DNA of 64,000 nt from NCBI RefSeq assembly GCF_000422485.1, contig NZ_AULW01000030.1, forward strand, positions 62,001 to 126,000, read 5' to 3'. The translations under genes and the position numbers were made by a program. Below, piece by piece: positions 18,293-27,411 of the stretch; within the stretch, counting starts at the first letter, position 1, and the number at the start of each line of letters is the position of its first letter. The notes beneath the pieces are model-generated. The model was not told the DNA's origin. It did no database searches and worked only from the letters and a program-made list of their open reading frames with translations. This stretch comes from Paenibacillus pasadenensis DSM 19293. GTDB taxonomy: Bacteria; Bacillota; Bacilli; Paenibacillales; Paenibacillaceae.

Positions 18293-18411
18293 GGCTGGAA
18301 GCCAACCTAAAAGAATGAAATCTGACCCGAAAAATGAAGAAAAGCTGTCTTCGCAAGGGGTATTGAAAGCGCTGCATCGGAGATGCAGCCGATTCAAAAG
18401 GGGGATTGTTC
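18075..18411. other. 337-base gap: antisense coding remnant, cre-like site and leader
   Basis: The first two thirds read like decayed coding DNA on the minus strand (listed separately). The last third is AT-richer and carries the cre-like site, a stem-loop and the ribosome site AAAAGGGGGA of the next gene. No tRNA or recognised riboswitch was seen. Confidence 0.6.
18364..18389 (+). promoter_or_regulatory. cre-like site with overlapping stem-loop before the second solute-binding gene
   Basis: TGAAAGCGCTGCAT (18364-18377) matches the CcpA consensus at 12 of 14 positions. A perfect 8-bp stem (GCTGCATC/GATGCAGC, loop GGA, 18371-18389) overlaps it, just before the ribosome site. The arrangement resembles that of the paralogous gene at 3739. 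Confidence 0.45.
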
Positions 18412-19800
18412 ATGGTCAACAATTACAATCGCAAGATGATGCTGTCTGCGAGCTGCCTGCTGCTCGCGCTCATGTCCGCCTGCAGCAGCGGCTCGGGCAA
18501 TGGAAACGGCGGCCAGGCAGGCGGAGCCACGAATGCGCCGGCTGCGAGTCCGGCGCCAAGCGGGCCGGCGGAAAATGCCGCGGCCGAGGAGCCGTCCGGC
18601 ACGGCCGAGATGGACTTCGACATGGGCGGCCGCACGATCAAGTGGGCGTCGTGGTACGACGAGTCGATCAAGGAAGACAATCCGGACAATATCGAGCGCA
18701 AGAAGAAGCTCGACGAGCTGATGGCCAAGCACAATTTCAAGATCGAATATGTGACGGTCGATTACGGCGAATATTCGAATAAAGTGACGGCGTCGCTGCT
18801 CGCCGGCGAGCCGATCGGCGACATCGTCCGCGTGGCCAGGCCATGGATGATTCCGACGCTGGTGCAGCAGGAGCTGTTCACGCCGGTCGACGAGTACACG
18901 AAAAATGAAAGCGTGTTCCTCCCGCAATACACGAATGTGTATTCGAGCTTCGAGGGCAGAGGCTACGGCTTCCGGGCGGGAGGCGCGGGCGCCGCCGGAG
19001 GCATTTTCTACAACCGCACGCTCATGAACAAGCTCGGCCTCAAGCCGCTGCAAGAATACGTTGACGAGGACAACTGGAACTGGGACACGTTCATCGACGT
19101 CGCCAAGCAAGGCAACAAGGACACGAACAATGACGGAAAGCTGGATACATGGGGGCTGGCCAGCGCCTCGATGGTCATTCAGGCGCTGGCGGCGAACGAG
19201 GCGAACCTGGTCATCGACGACAAGCAGAACCTCGAGGATCCGAAATCGAAGGAAACCTTCGACTTCATCTCGAAGCTTGTGACGGAGAAGGTCCCGCGTC
19301 CGACCGAGGGCGGGGACTGGACCGAGCCGGGTCAGTTTTTCCGCCAGGGCAATACGCTGATGGTCGCCGGCGCCGACTATGAGATGGACGGCTTCAAGAA
19401 GGACATGACGGACGACATCGGCTTCCTGCCGTTCCCGAAAGGGCCGAGCGCGACCGCGTACCATTCGCATCTGACGATTCCGAACTACTTGACGATCCCG
19501 AGCGGAGTCGAGCATCCCGAGCAGCTGGTCTACCTCTATGAAAAGATGAACGACATCGACTCCGTCTACGACTATCCGAAGCAATCCTCGCTCGAAACCT
19601 GGTTCAGCAGCGAGGACGACATCAACAACGCGAAGATCGCCGGCGAAAGCATCAATGTCGTCGACGGCAAGGACGGTTATCCGAGCATGCCGTACTATGA
19701 GTTCGTCGACGAGCTGATGCAGGGCGTATCCGTATCGACGGCGATCGAGAAGTACAAGGAGCCGTTCCAGGCCGCCATCAACGAGGTTTGGAAAAAGTAG
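18412..19800 (+). CDS. extracellular sugar-binding lipoprotein (ABC importer), paralogue 2
   Basis: This 462-residue lipoprotein has its lipobox Cys at residue 24 (ALMSAC) and ATG 18412 seven bases after AAAAGGGGGA. It matches the protein at 3739-5127 along the whole mature part: both share EMDFDMGGRTIK, KEDNPDNI/PEDNPDNI, LLAGEPIGDIVR, DTNNDGKLDTWGL and PTEGGDWTEPGQFFRQGNT. The two are equal in length. Differences cluster in the region after RPWMIPTLV (RAGGAGAAGG here against TDNQANLVQG), which may alter ligand choice. It probably serves the second permease pair. Confidence 0.92.
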   Translation: MVNNYNRKMMLSASCLLLALMSACSSGSGNGNGGQAGGATNAPAASPAPSGPAENAAAEEPSGTAEMDFDMGGRTIKWASWYDESIKEDNPDNIERKKKLDELMAKHNFKIEYVTVDYGEYSNKVTASLLAGEPIGDIVRVARPWMIPTLVQQELFTPVDEYTKNESVFLPQYTNVYSSFEGRGYGFRAGGAGAAGGIFYNRTLMNKLGLKPLQEYVDEDNWNWDTFIDVAKQGNKDTNNDGKLDTWGLASASMVIQALAANEANLVIDDKQNLEDPKSKETFDFISKLVTEKVPRPTEGGDWTEPGQFFRQGNTLMVAGADYEMDGFKKDMTDDIGFLPFPKGPSATAYHSHLTIPNYLTIPSGVEHPEQLVYLYEKMNDIDSVYDYPKQSSLETWFSSEDDINNAKIAGESINVVDGKDGYPSMPYYEFVDELMQGVSVSTAIEKYKEPFQAAINEVWKK

Positions 19801-19810
19801 ACTGGGGGCG

Positions 19811-20647
19811 ATGAACATCGCAAGGATGACGTTGACCGGATTCGCCGATGAGATCTCATCGGATTTGGAGGAGCAGCTGGACGTGCTGGAGTCGGAATCG
19901 ATCCGCTATCTCGAGCTGCGCGGGGTTCTGGGCAAAAACGTGCTGGATCTGACGGACGAGGAAGCGGAGCGAGTGAAGAAGCGGCTGCAGCAGCGACGGT
20001 TCGGCGTGTCCTCGATCGGCTCCCCGCTCGGCAAGATCGGCATCGGGGAGGCGTTCGAGCCGCATGTTCAGCGGGCTCGGCGCGCGGTCGAGCTGGCGCG
20101 GTTTTTCGAGGCTCCGTTTGTCCGCATCTTTTCCTTCTATATTCCGAAGGGAGAGCATGAGCAGCATCGCGAGGAGGCGCTGCGCCGGATGAAGCGGCTG
20201 GCCGAGCTGGCCGAGTCGGCCGGCGTCGTGATGGTGCATGAAAATGAAAGCCATATTTACGGCGACACCGCGGAGCGCTGCCTCGAGCTGCTGGAGAGCG
20301 CCGCTTCGGACCGCCTGCGGGCCGCGTTCGATCCGGCGAACTTCGTGCAATGCGGCGTCAGGCCGATGGACGACGCCTACCCGCTGCTGAGCGGCTATAT
20401 CGCTTATGTGCATGTCAAAGACGCCGTGATGGGCAGCGGGCAGGTGACGCCTGTCGGCGAAGGCGACGGCCAGTGGAGCGAGCTGCTCGCCCGGCTGTGC
20501 GGGCAAGGCTATGCCGGCTTCCTGTCGCTCGAGCCTCATCTGCCGGCCCGTGGAGAGTGGGAAGGAAAGAGCGGAGCGGAGCGGTTCGTCATCGCCAGCC
20601 GCGCGCTCAAAAAGGAGCTGGAGGCCCATGGAATCGACTGGTCGTAG
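19811..20647 (+). CDS. sugar phosphate isomerase/epimerase-like TIM barrel
   Basis: A 278-residue protein of the AP-endonuclease-2/xylose-isomerase-like superfamily. Typical elements are GFADEISSDLEEQLDVL, the metal-ligand segments MVHENESHIYGDT and AAFDPANFVQCG, YVHVKDAV and the late FLSLEPHL. These provide Glu, Asp, His and Glu for a divalent metal. It follows the solute-binding gene by ten bases and precedes the esterase. It probably acts on a monosaccharide or keto-sugar released in the pathway, but members of this family vary widely in substrate. Confidence 0.85.
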   Translation: MNIARMTLTGFADEISSDLEEQLDVLESESIRYLELRGVLGKNVLDLTDEEAERVKKRLQQRRFGVSSIGSPLGKIGIGEAFEPHVQRARRAVELARFFEAPFVRIFSFYIPKGEHEQHREEALRRMKRLAELAESAGVVMVHENESHIYGDTAERCLELLESAASDRLRAAFDPANFVQCGVRPMDDAYPLLSGYIAYVHVKDAVMGSGQVTPVGEGDGQWSELLARLCGQGYAGFLSLEPHLPARGEWEGKSGAERFVIASRALKKELEAHGIDWS

Positions 20648-21722
20648 GCGGATGGAAGCGAGCGGCCGGGAGCGGCCGGACGGGCAGCGGCCGGGTGTGC
20701 CGGACGGGCTGACGCAGCCGCTGCCGGCGGATCGGCAGGGCTCGATCCAGGAGATCGATTATGATGCGCACCATTACATTAATGCGGACCGCCAGCTCGT
20801 CTCCTCCAGCCTCGTCGATCCGGCGGAAGCCGGCAGGGAGGTCGTGCGCGGAAAGCCGATCCGCAAGCGCTGCAGCCTCTATTTGCCCGCGGGTTATGAA
20901 GCAGCGCCTGCGGACGCCCGCTGCGACGTCCTCTATTTGCTGCATGGCGTAGGCGGCGACCATCGCGAGTGGCTGGACGGCAGCGGCCAAACAGGCGGGC
21001 GTCCGCTGCTCGCCGCGATTCTCGACCGTCTGATCGCGGCAGGAGATATCCCGCCGACGATCGTCGTCTTTCCCAACGGACGCAGCGCGGTCGATTGGAC
21101 AGACCGCTCCTTCAACACGGAGGGGACCAACATGCTCGGCTTTTATTATTTCGACTATGAGCTTCGGCATGACCTGATCCCCTTCATCGACGCCCGCTAC
21201 CGGACCAAAGCCGCGGCGGCAAGCGGCGTGCCGGGCGGTGACGGGCAGGGCGGACGGAGCCATCGCGCGCTGGCCGGCCTGTCCATGGGCGGGATGCAGG
21301 CGCTCAATCTCGGGCTCGGCGGCTTCCGCCACGATTCGGCCGTATTCGCAGGCGGCGCGAGCCGCTACGGCAACGGACTCGTGCCGACCGTGCCGGCTCC
21401 GGGCATGACCGACCTGTTCTCGGCTGTCGGCGCTTTTTCCAATGCGCCTACGTCAAGCGGCGGGCAGAGGCTCGGGGCGAGCATCCGCGCCGCAGGGTTC
21501 GCGGTCCGCCAGCTTATGCTCGTATGCGGCGACGAGGACCTGCTCGTCCAGTCGAGCTTCGAGGAGGCGCTCGACGGGCTGGAGGAAGCGGCGGGCGAGC
21601 GGCTAGGCTCGCTGCTGCGCGAGATCGTGCCGGGCGGCAAGCATGACTTCGGCGTTTGGACGTACGCGGCGTACCGGTTTCTGCTCGCCGCTTTTGGAAC
21701 ATCCGGCTCGACCGGAGCTTGA
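20628..21722 (+). CDS. CE1-type esterase (acetyl-xylan/feruloyl esterase-like)
   Basis: A 364-residue alpha/beta hydrolase of the esterase-D/CE1 type. The nucleophile is Ser219 in GLSMGG, the catalytic His is His339 in GGKHDFGVW, and CDVLYLLHGVGGDHREW forms the oxyanion strand. There is no signal peptide, so it should deacylate imported oligosaccharides. ATG 20628 overlaps the previous gene by 20 bases and has AAGGAG upstream; ATG 20652 is a possible alternative. The N-terminal 40 residues are Arg- and Gly-rich and probably disordered. It ends the locus before a strong terminator. Confidence 0.88.
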   Translation: MESTGRRRMEASGRERPDGQRPGVPDGLTQPLPADRQGSIQEIDYDAHHYINADRQLVSSSLVDPAEAGREVVRGKPIRKRCSLYLPAGYEAAPADARCDVLYLLHGVGGDHREWLDGSGQTGGRPLLAAILDRLIAAGDIPPTIVVFPNGRSAVDWTDRSFNTEGTNMLGFYYFDYELRHDLIPFIDARYRTKAAAASGVPGGDGQGGRSHRALAGLSMGGMQALNLGLGGFRHDSAVFAGGASRYGNGLVPTVPAPGMTDLFSAVGAFSNAPTSSGGQRLGASIRAAGFAVRQLMLVCGDEDLLVQSSFEEALDGLEEAAGERLGSLLREIVPGGKHDFGVWTYAAYRFLLAAFGTSGSTGA

Positions 21723-21730
21723 AGCTTCCG

Positions 21731-21770
21731 AGCAGCGTCGCTTTCTACGGAGAGCGACGCTGCTTTTTTT
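21731..21770 (+). terminator. rho-independent terminator ending the xylan locus
   Basis: A perfect 12-bp stem (AGCAGCGTCGCT/AGCGACGCTGCT) with a 10-base loop is followed by seven T residues, nine bases after the esterase stop. Confidence 0.9.
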
Positions 21771-21957
21771 GCCGTCCGCTCGCGTACGCAGCGGCGATCC
21801 GGTGTCGCGGCATATCCGAACGGTCGGTGGAGAATGCTGGGCATGCAGGAGAGAAGCGGCGATATGTCCAAAACCTTTTTCGGCTCTCTTTCTATGAATT
21901 ATGGTACAATCGGCCTATTGTCTTTTGAACCTCATTCATATTAAGGAGAGATGTCAC

Positions 21958-23121
21958 GTGAACATGCCAGAAGGCGCCGCGATTGTTACTCCTTCGGATA
22001 TCCGCCATATCAGAACCTTTATCGACGATAAATATCCGGGGAAGCCCCAGAACGAAAAAAGCGAGCTGGTCGCGGAAGCGATCCGCCGCGTCATCTTCCA
22101 TCAGCTGCCCGACTTCGCAGAGGGCATCAAAAAAGAGCTGGCTTCTCGGCTCGTGCGCCGCAAGCTCGTCCAGAAAGGCTTCGTCCGCCGCGACGATGTC
22201 GTCGAAGCCTGTCTGGAGCTCGACATCCGCGACCAGCGGATCGTCCGGCCGCTGCGCGAATGGATCGAGCGCAAGCTGGACGTCACGGTCGAGGACCGGG
22301 AGCTGCAGCGCGTGCTGCGTCTGGTCAAGCCTGTGCGCTCGGAGCGCGAAAGCGAGGCGCTGCTGGGCCGCATCGCCAAGGAGCTGGACGCCTCCTCGCC
22401 GGGTGCGTCCGAACCGATGGAGGAGCAGCGGGCCGGGTCGTCCTGGCTCGCCGGAATGCCGAGCATGCGCATCTTGACGGCTGCCATTGGATGCGTCATG
22501 ATCATGGGAGGCATGCTCGTGTACGTCGTGTCGCTGCTCCATGACCGTTCCGAAACGGCGGGCATGGCGGTCGTGTCGGCGGCTGCGCTGGAGCAGCCGG
22601 AGGCGGCCTCCCAGGCGGCGCAGCCGAAGCATGCGGCGGCCGAGCCCGCCGCGGCCCCGGCAGCCGAGCCAAGCCCGAGGATGGACAACGATCTTCCGCA
22701 ATCGCTGCAATATGCCGATATCGACGAGGCCGCGCTGCAGCGCTTTTTGGAGAGCCGCTCCTCGATGCTGGCCGGATCGCGCTACATGGACGCGATTCTC
22801 GACGCGGCGCGCCATTACAATATTCATCCCTTGCTGCTGTTCGCCATAACGGGACAGGAACAGAGCTTCGTGCCCGACGACCATAAGCGGGCCAAGCAGA
22901 TGGCCAACAATCCGTTCAATGTGCATTACAGCTGGCAGAACTTCAATACGACGATCGAGGAATCGTCCATGATCGCAGCCAAAACGGTCGTCAACCTCAG
23001 CAAAAACCGTCCCGAGGACCGCGACGCGATCGTCTGGATCAACCGCAAGTATGCGGAGGACAAAAACTGGTCCAAGGGCGTCCAGAGCATCCTGGACATG
23101 CTGGAGGAGATCGCGGCCTGA
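21958..23121 (+). CDS. membrane-anchored glucosaminidase-domain protein
   Basis: The 387-residue protein starts at GTG 21958, eight bases after AAGGAGAG; a -10-like TACAAT lies at 21905-21910. The N-terminal 150 residues are soluble, charged and helical. One membrane helix follows (about 175-197, ILTAAIGCVMIMGGMLVYVV), then an Ala/Pro/Glu linker and a C-terminal domain (about 260-387). That domain reads ILDAARHYNIHPLLLFAITG and has a Glu in QEQSF placed like the catalytic acid of glucosaminidase/lysozyme folds. The topology puts a peptidoglycan hydrolase domain outside and an unknown domain inside. Confidence 0.75.
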   Translation: MNMPEGAAIVTPSDIRHIRTFIDDKYPGKPQNEKSELVAEAIRRVIFHQLPDFAEGIKKELASRLVRRKLVQKGFVRRDDVVEACLELDIRDQRIVRPLREWIERKLDVTVEDRELQRVLRLVKPVRSERESEALLGRIAKELDASSPGASEPMEEQRAGSSWLAGMPSMRILTAAIGCVMIMGGMLVYVVSLLHDRSETAGMAVVSAAALEQPEAASQAAQPKHAAAEPAAAPAAEPSPRMDNDLPQSLQYADIDEAALQRFLESRSSMLAGSRYMDAILDAARHYNIHPLLLFAITGQEQSFVPDDHKRAKQMANNPFNVHYSWQNFNTTIEESSMIAAKTVVNLSKNRPEDRDAIVWINRKYAEDKNWSKGVQSILDMLEEIAA

Positions 23122-23179
23122 CGGATGGCCCGCGGCCGGGCTGGCGTATGGAGCCTCTTTCGCCGACGGAGAGGAGCCG

Positions 23180-25624
23180 GTGCAGCTGAAGACGCTGATC
23201 ATCGCCGAAAAACCCGATATGGGCCGCAACATCGCGGCCGTCATGGAGCCCAAGGCGCAAAACCGCCGCACTCATCTCGAGGGCGAGCGGTTCGTCGTCA
23301 CTTGGGCTATCGGTCATCTCGTCGGTCTCGCCGAGCCCGACGACTACGACCCGCGCTACAAAAAATGGAAGGACAGCGACCTGCCGATCATTCCGGACGT
23401 GTTCAAGCTGTCCCCGAACCCGCGGACGAAGGACCAGCTCAAGGTGATCGGCGAGCTCGCGCGCAAATGCGGCCGGATCGTCAATGCTTGCGATGCCGGG
23501 CGGGAAGGCCAGCTGATCTTCCATTTCATCCGCCGCCATCTCAAGCTGACGCAGCCGGTCGACCGGCTCTGGATCTCCGATCTGACGCCGGAGACGATCC
23601 GCCGCGGCTTCGAGCAGCTCGCGAGCGACGACAAATATGCGCCGCTGACGCGGGCCGCCCAGGCGCGCAGCGAGGCGGACTGGCTGATCGGGATGAACGC
23701 CTCGCGCGCGTTCACGATCCGCCATCGCGCGCTGCTGACCGTAGGCCGGGTGCAGACGCCCGTGCTCGCGCTGCTGTATGACCGCCACCGGGAGATCGAG
23801 GCGTTCCGTCCGGAGACGTACTACCGGATCGAGGCGTCGTTCGAGCAGCCGGGGGCCAAGTACAAAGGAATCTGGCAGGGGGATCGCCTGACGGACGGAG
23901 CCAAGGCCGCCGCGATCGCGGACAAGGTCAAGGGCAAGACCGGAACGATCGCCAGCTACGAGAAGGCGGAGTCCAAGGAGTATCCGTTCCGCCTGCATGA
24001 CCTGACGCTGCTGCAGCGAGAGGCGAACGGCCGCTACGGCTTCCCCGCCAAAAAGACGCTCGACGTGGCGCAGGCGCTGTACGAGAAGCATAAAGTCATC
24101 ACCTATCCGCGGACGAGCTCCAACTATGTCACGGAAGAGACGATCCCCGTCATGGCCAAGGCGCTCGACATGCTGCGAGGAACCGAATACGGCGAGCTTG
24201 CCGCCGGAGCGGACCGCGGGAAGGTACATAAAGGGAACAAGGCCGTCTGCAACCCGGCCAAGGTCGAGGATCATCATGCCATCCTGCCGACGCCCAAGCG
24301 TCCCGGCTCGCTGAGCGCGGACGAGAAGAAGATTTACGATCTTATCGTGCGCCGGTTCTTGTCCCATTATTACGGACCTGCCGTCTACCGCAACCATACG
24401 GTCATGACCGTCGTGGAGGAGGAGACGTTCCGGACGCGGGTCAAGCAGCTGCTCGACCCGGGCTGGAAGGTGACCCAAGCCGAGGCGGAGCCGGGCGACA
24501 AGAAAAAAAGCCGCTCCAAAGGAGCGGCCGAGGACGAAGCGGACGAGGAGACGCTCACGGACGGCGAGTTCGCCGTCGATCCCGAGGCGCCGTCGCGCTG
24601 CAAGTCCGCCAAGGCGGAGGAGAAGGCGACGCAGCCGCCCAAGCCCTACACGGAGGGCACGCTGCTCAAGGCGATGGAGAGCGCCGGCAAGGCGATGGAG
24701 GACGAGGAGCTGCGGGAGACGATGAAGGACAGCGGCCTCGGCACGCCGGCGACGCGCGCCGCTACGATCGAGCGGCTCAAGCAGGTCGGCTACATCCGGA
24801 CGGCAGGCAAGAAGCTGGAGATCGAGCCGAAGGGCGCCTCCGCGATCGAGCTCATCCGCGGAGCGGGAGTCGAGCTGCTCGCCTCGCCGGTCATGACCGG
24901 ACAGTGGGAGCGGAGGCTCGTGCAGATCGCGCGCGGAGAAGCCTCGGACGAGGCGTTCATGGACAAAGTCAAGCTGTTCGCCCGCTCCATCGTCGACAAG
25001 GTGCGGCAGCAGCCGCCCGCCCCGGCGGGCACCTTCCAAGAGCCCGAGCGCAAAGGCGGACGCAAAGGCGCTGCCCGAGCGGCCGGCGGCCGCTCGCAGC
25101 CGGCTTCGGCGGCGGCAGGTCCGTCCGGCCGCAGGTCCGGAGCCGGCTCAAGCTCGCCGGCCGCCCCAGCCAAGCGGGAGGGGACGAGAGCCGGCGCCGC
25201 TCCGGCCAAGCGATCGGGGGCGAGCGCCGGCGCCGGTCCCGCTGCCGCAGCGGCGGGCAAGCAGCGGCCGGGGACGAGCGCCCTGCGCGCCTCGGCGGCG
25301 AGCTCCGGACAGCCTTCCGCCTCCGATGTCTTGTCGGGCGTGCGGGAGCGACAGGCGCTTGGCGCCTGCCCTCTTTGCGGCGGAGCCGTCATCGAAGGCA
25401 GCCGCGGCTACGGCTGCTCGCGCTTCCGGGAAGGCTGCCGCTTCGTCGTCTGGAAGGAGCAGCACGGCAAGAAGCTGAGCGTGACGATGCTCGGCGCGCT
25501 GCTCGCCAAAGGCAAAACGGGCGTGCTGGCGTTCAAGGGCGAGGACGGACAAAGCCGCAAGGGCCGTCTCGAGCTGGCGCCTCCCTACACCGGAGAGACG
25601 AGGCTTTCCCTGGAGCGCTCCTGA
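23180..25624 (+). CDS. topB: DNA topoisomerase III
   Basis: The 814-residue protein starts at GTG 23180, just after GAGAGGAGC. The TOPRIM domain begins at TLIIAEKPDMGRNIA and includes DAGREGQL. The active-site Tyr309 lies in KVITYPRTSSNYV. A charged insertion (about residues 430-475, with KKKSRSKGAAEDEADEE) interrupts the core. After about residue 610 comes a 110-residue linker of Ala, Gly, Ser, Pro and Arg, and then a C-terminal zinc-ribbon-like repeat (ACPLCGG, YGCSRFREGC, FVVWKE). It relaxes negative supercoils and resolves recombination intermediates. Its end overlaps the convergent gene by 40 bases. Confidence 0.95.
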   Translation: MQLKTLIIAEKPDMGRNIAAVMEPKAQNRRTHLEGERFVVTWAIGHLVGLAEPDDYDPRYKKWKDSDLPIIPDVFKLSPNPRTKDQLKVIGELARKCGRIVNACDAGREGQLIFHFIRRHLKLTQPVDRLWISDLTPETIRRGFEQLASDDKYAPLTRAAQARSEADWLIGMNASRAFTIRHRALLTVGRVQTPVLALLYDRHREIEAFRPETYYRIEASFEQPGAKYKGIWQGDRLTDGAKAAAIADKVKGKTGTIASYEKAESKEYPFRLHDLTLLQREANGRYGFPAKKTLDVAQALYEKHKVITYPRTSSNYVTEETIPVMAKALDMLRGTEYGELAAGADRGKVHKGNKAVCNPAKVEDHHAILPTPKRPGSLSADEKKIYDLIVRRFLSHYYGPAVYRNHTVMTVVEEETFRTRVKQLLDPGWKVTQAEAEPGDKKKSRSKGAAEDEADEETLTDGEFAVDPEAPSRCKSAKAEEKATQPPKPYTEGTLLKAMESAGKAMEDEELRETMKDSGLGTPATRAATIERLKQVGYIRTAGKKLEIEPKGASAIELIRGAGVELLASPVMTGQWERRLVQIARGEASDEAFMDKVKLFARSIVDKVRQQPPAPAGTFQEPERKGGRKGAARAAGGRSQPASAAAGPSGRRSGAGSSSPAAPAKREGTRAGAAPAKRSGASAGAGPAAAAAGKQRPGTSALRASAASSGQPSASDVLSGVRERQALGACPLCGGAVIEGSRGYGCSRFREGCRFVVWKEQHGKKLSVTMLGALLAKGKTGVLAFKGEDGQSRKGRLELAPPYTGETRLSLERS

Positions 25625-27411
25625 GCTTCCGACACGAGCCACACATCCTTGAAATCCATCCATCCAAGCTTGTTGATGTCGATGCCGCGGACGGAAGGAT
25701 GCACGTACGTGTTCATCGCCCGGTGGATGAGGGGCAGGATCTGATGCTCGTTCAGCAAGCGCTGCTCGATTTGCCGAAGCAGCGCTTTTCGCTGTTCCGG
25801 CAGCTCGGCGGAGAACAGATGATCGAGGTTGCGCCTGACCCAGTGCAGCAGCGATTCATCCATATGCTGGCGCATGTAGCTGGAGTCCTGCAGGTAGTTT
25901 TCCAGCTCGCACACCTCGTCCTCGGCGATGACGAGATTTTGCAGGATGCAATCGGCCTCCATGACGAGCTCGGGAGGGTAGATCGACGAATGGGACTCGA
26001 AGCGCAGCTCGAGCGGAATGCCGATTTCGGCCAGGCGCTCCTGCAGCCAGTACGCTTCGCTCCGGTAGGCGGGGCTGGTGAGCAGGACGATCGGGCTCCC
26101 GTCGTAGCCATGCTCCTCCAGGAGGCGTCTCGCCGTCTCCGGCTCGTACCGTTCCAGGATCGGAAAATCGGGCATCGCCGGCATGTAGCTGTGGGCTGGC
26201 CGGCAGGCGTCCCCGACCGCGCGGCTGAGTCCCCAGCGGTCGACGGCCAGCTCGACCGCCTGCCGGAAGACGACGGAGCGCTGCGGACCGGACTTCCTCC
26301 GGTTCCACGAGATCAGGCTGCACCCTTTGTTGAGCGTGCGGATCTGGCCCCATTTCTGCTCGGGCCGGACGGTCAGGCGGCTGTCGCTCGCCATGATCTG
26401 GCCCCATTTTTGCCGCGTCTCGGTCGGGATGTCCTCCGGCATGACGGCGATCTGCACTTCGTCGAGATAAGCGCGTCCTTGGAAATAATGCTCATGCACC
26501 GACAGGTCGATCCGCTCCGGCGTCCAGCGGGCAAGCCGGAACGGCCCGGTGCCGGAAGGCAGCTGCCAGAAGCGCTCCGGATCCTCCCGCACGAGATCGG
26601 CCGGCAGGATGGAGGCGACCGCGGAGCAGAGCAGCCGCGGCAGCAGCCGGTTCGGCTGGCGCAGCGACAGCCGGACCGTCCGGTTGTCGAGCGGCACGGC
26701 GGCGATCATCGTCTCCAGCAGGAACCGGTTCGGCTGGCCGTCCGCCAGCCGGTTGAGCGTGAAGCATACATCCTCGGAGGTCATCTCCGTGCCGTGGTGG
26801 AAACGGATCCCTTTGCGCAGATGGAACACCCAGACGCGCGCATCGTCGCTGCATTCCCAGTGATGGGCGAGGGAGGGGAGCAGCTTGCCCTCGCGCGCGT
26901 CGAAGTTGAGCAGGCGGTCGAAAATCTGATGGATCAGATGGGAGTCGAACGAAAAGAACATCCGGGCGGGATCGAGCGACACGGGGGGCCGATAGACCGG
27001 CAGCCGGAAGATGTCCCGCTGGTCCAAGAGGCCCTCGGCGATCCGGTCGGAGCCGAAGTGGCCGTTCAGGAAGTCGACGAAGCGGTCTCGGGCCGCGGTC
27101 CGGTCGCCATGATGCTTCATCAGTCTGAACGCCTTCTGATAATCGCCGTTGCCGGCCATCTGCTTGGCCGTATCGAGCAGGAACTGCTCGCGGCTCATGA
27201 GGAACTCGATGCGCGAGCGGACGCCGCGGCCGCGGCCGGCATGCCAGCGCAGCCAGTTCTCCTCCTCCAGCTTGCGGATGATCAGCTTGACGTTGCGCTC
27301 GGTGCAGTGGAACAGCTCGGCCAGCTCCTCGAGCGACACCTCGACGATCGTATCGGGGTCCATGACGCGGTAATGGTCGAGCAGCAGCAAATACCTCTCG
27401 GCGCTAAGCAT
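25585..27411 (-). CDS. SgrR-like regulator: HTH plus peptide-type solute-binding domain
   Basis: The 608-residue protein starts at ATG 27411, with AAAGGA six bases upstream. Residues 1-115 form a winged helix (VSLEELAELFHCTERNVKLI, then RKLEEENWLRWHAGRGRG). The rest is a cytoplasmic SBP_bac_5-type domain (LLPSLAHHWECSDDARVWVF, GIRFHHGTEMTSEDV, GTGPFRLARW). This is the architecture of SgrR, which senses a small ligand with its binding-protein domain. A repeated WGQIM/WGQIR segment lies in the middle. No SgrS-like RNA or transporter is adjacent, so the target is unknown. Its 3' end overlaps topB. Confidence 0.88.
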   Translation of the reverse strand: MLSAERYLLLLDHYRVMDPDTIVEVSLEELAELFHCTERNVKLIIRKLEEENWLRWHAGRGRGVRSRIEFLMSREQFLLDTAKQMAGNGDYQKAFRLMKHHGDRTAARDRFVDFLNGHFGSDRIAEGLLDQRDIFRLPVYRPPVSLDPARMFFSFDSHLIHQIFDRLLNFDAREGKLLPSLAHHWECSDDARVWVFHLRKGIRFHHGTEMTSEDVCFTLNRLADGQPNRFLLETMIAAVPLDNRTVRLSLRQPNRLLPRLLCSAVASILPADLVREDPERFWQLPSGTGPFRLARWTPERIDLSVHEHYFQGRAYLDEVQIAVMPEDIPTETRQKWGQIMASDSRLTVRPEQKWGQIRTLNKGCSLISWNRRKSGPQRSVVFRQAVELAVDRWGLSRAVGDACRPAHSYMPAMPDFPILERYEPETARRLLEEHGYDGSPIVLLTSPAYRSEAYWLQERLAEIGIPLELRFESHSSIYPPELVMEADCILQNLVIAEDEVCELENYLQDSSYMRQHMDESLLHWVRRNLDHLFSAELPEQRKALLRQIEQRLLNEHQILPLIHRAMNTYVHPSVRGIDINKLGWMDFKDVWLVSEAQERSRESLVSPV

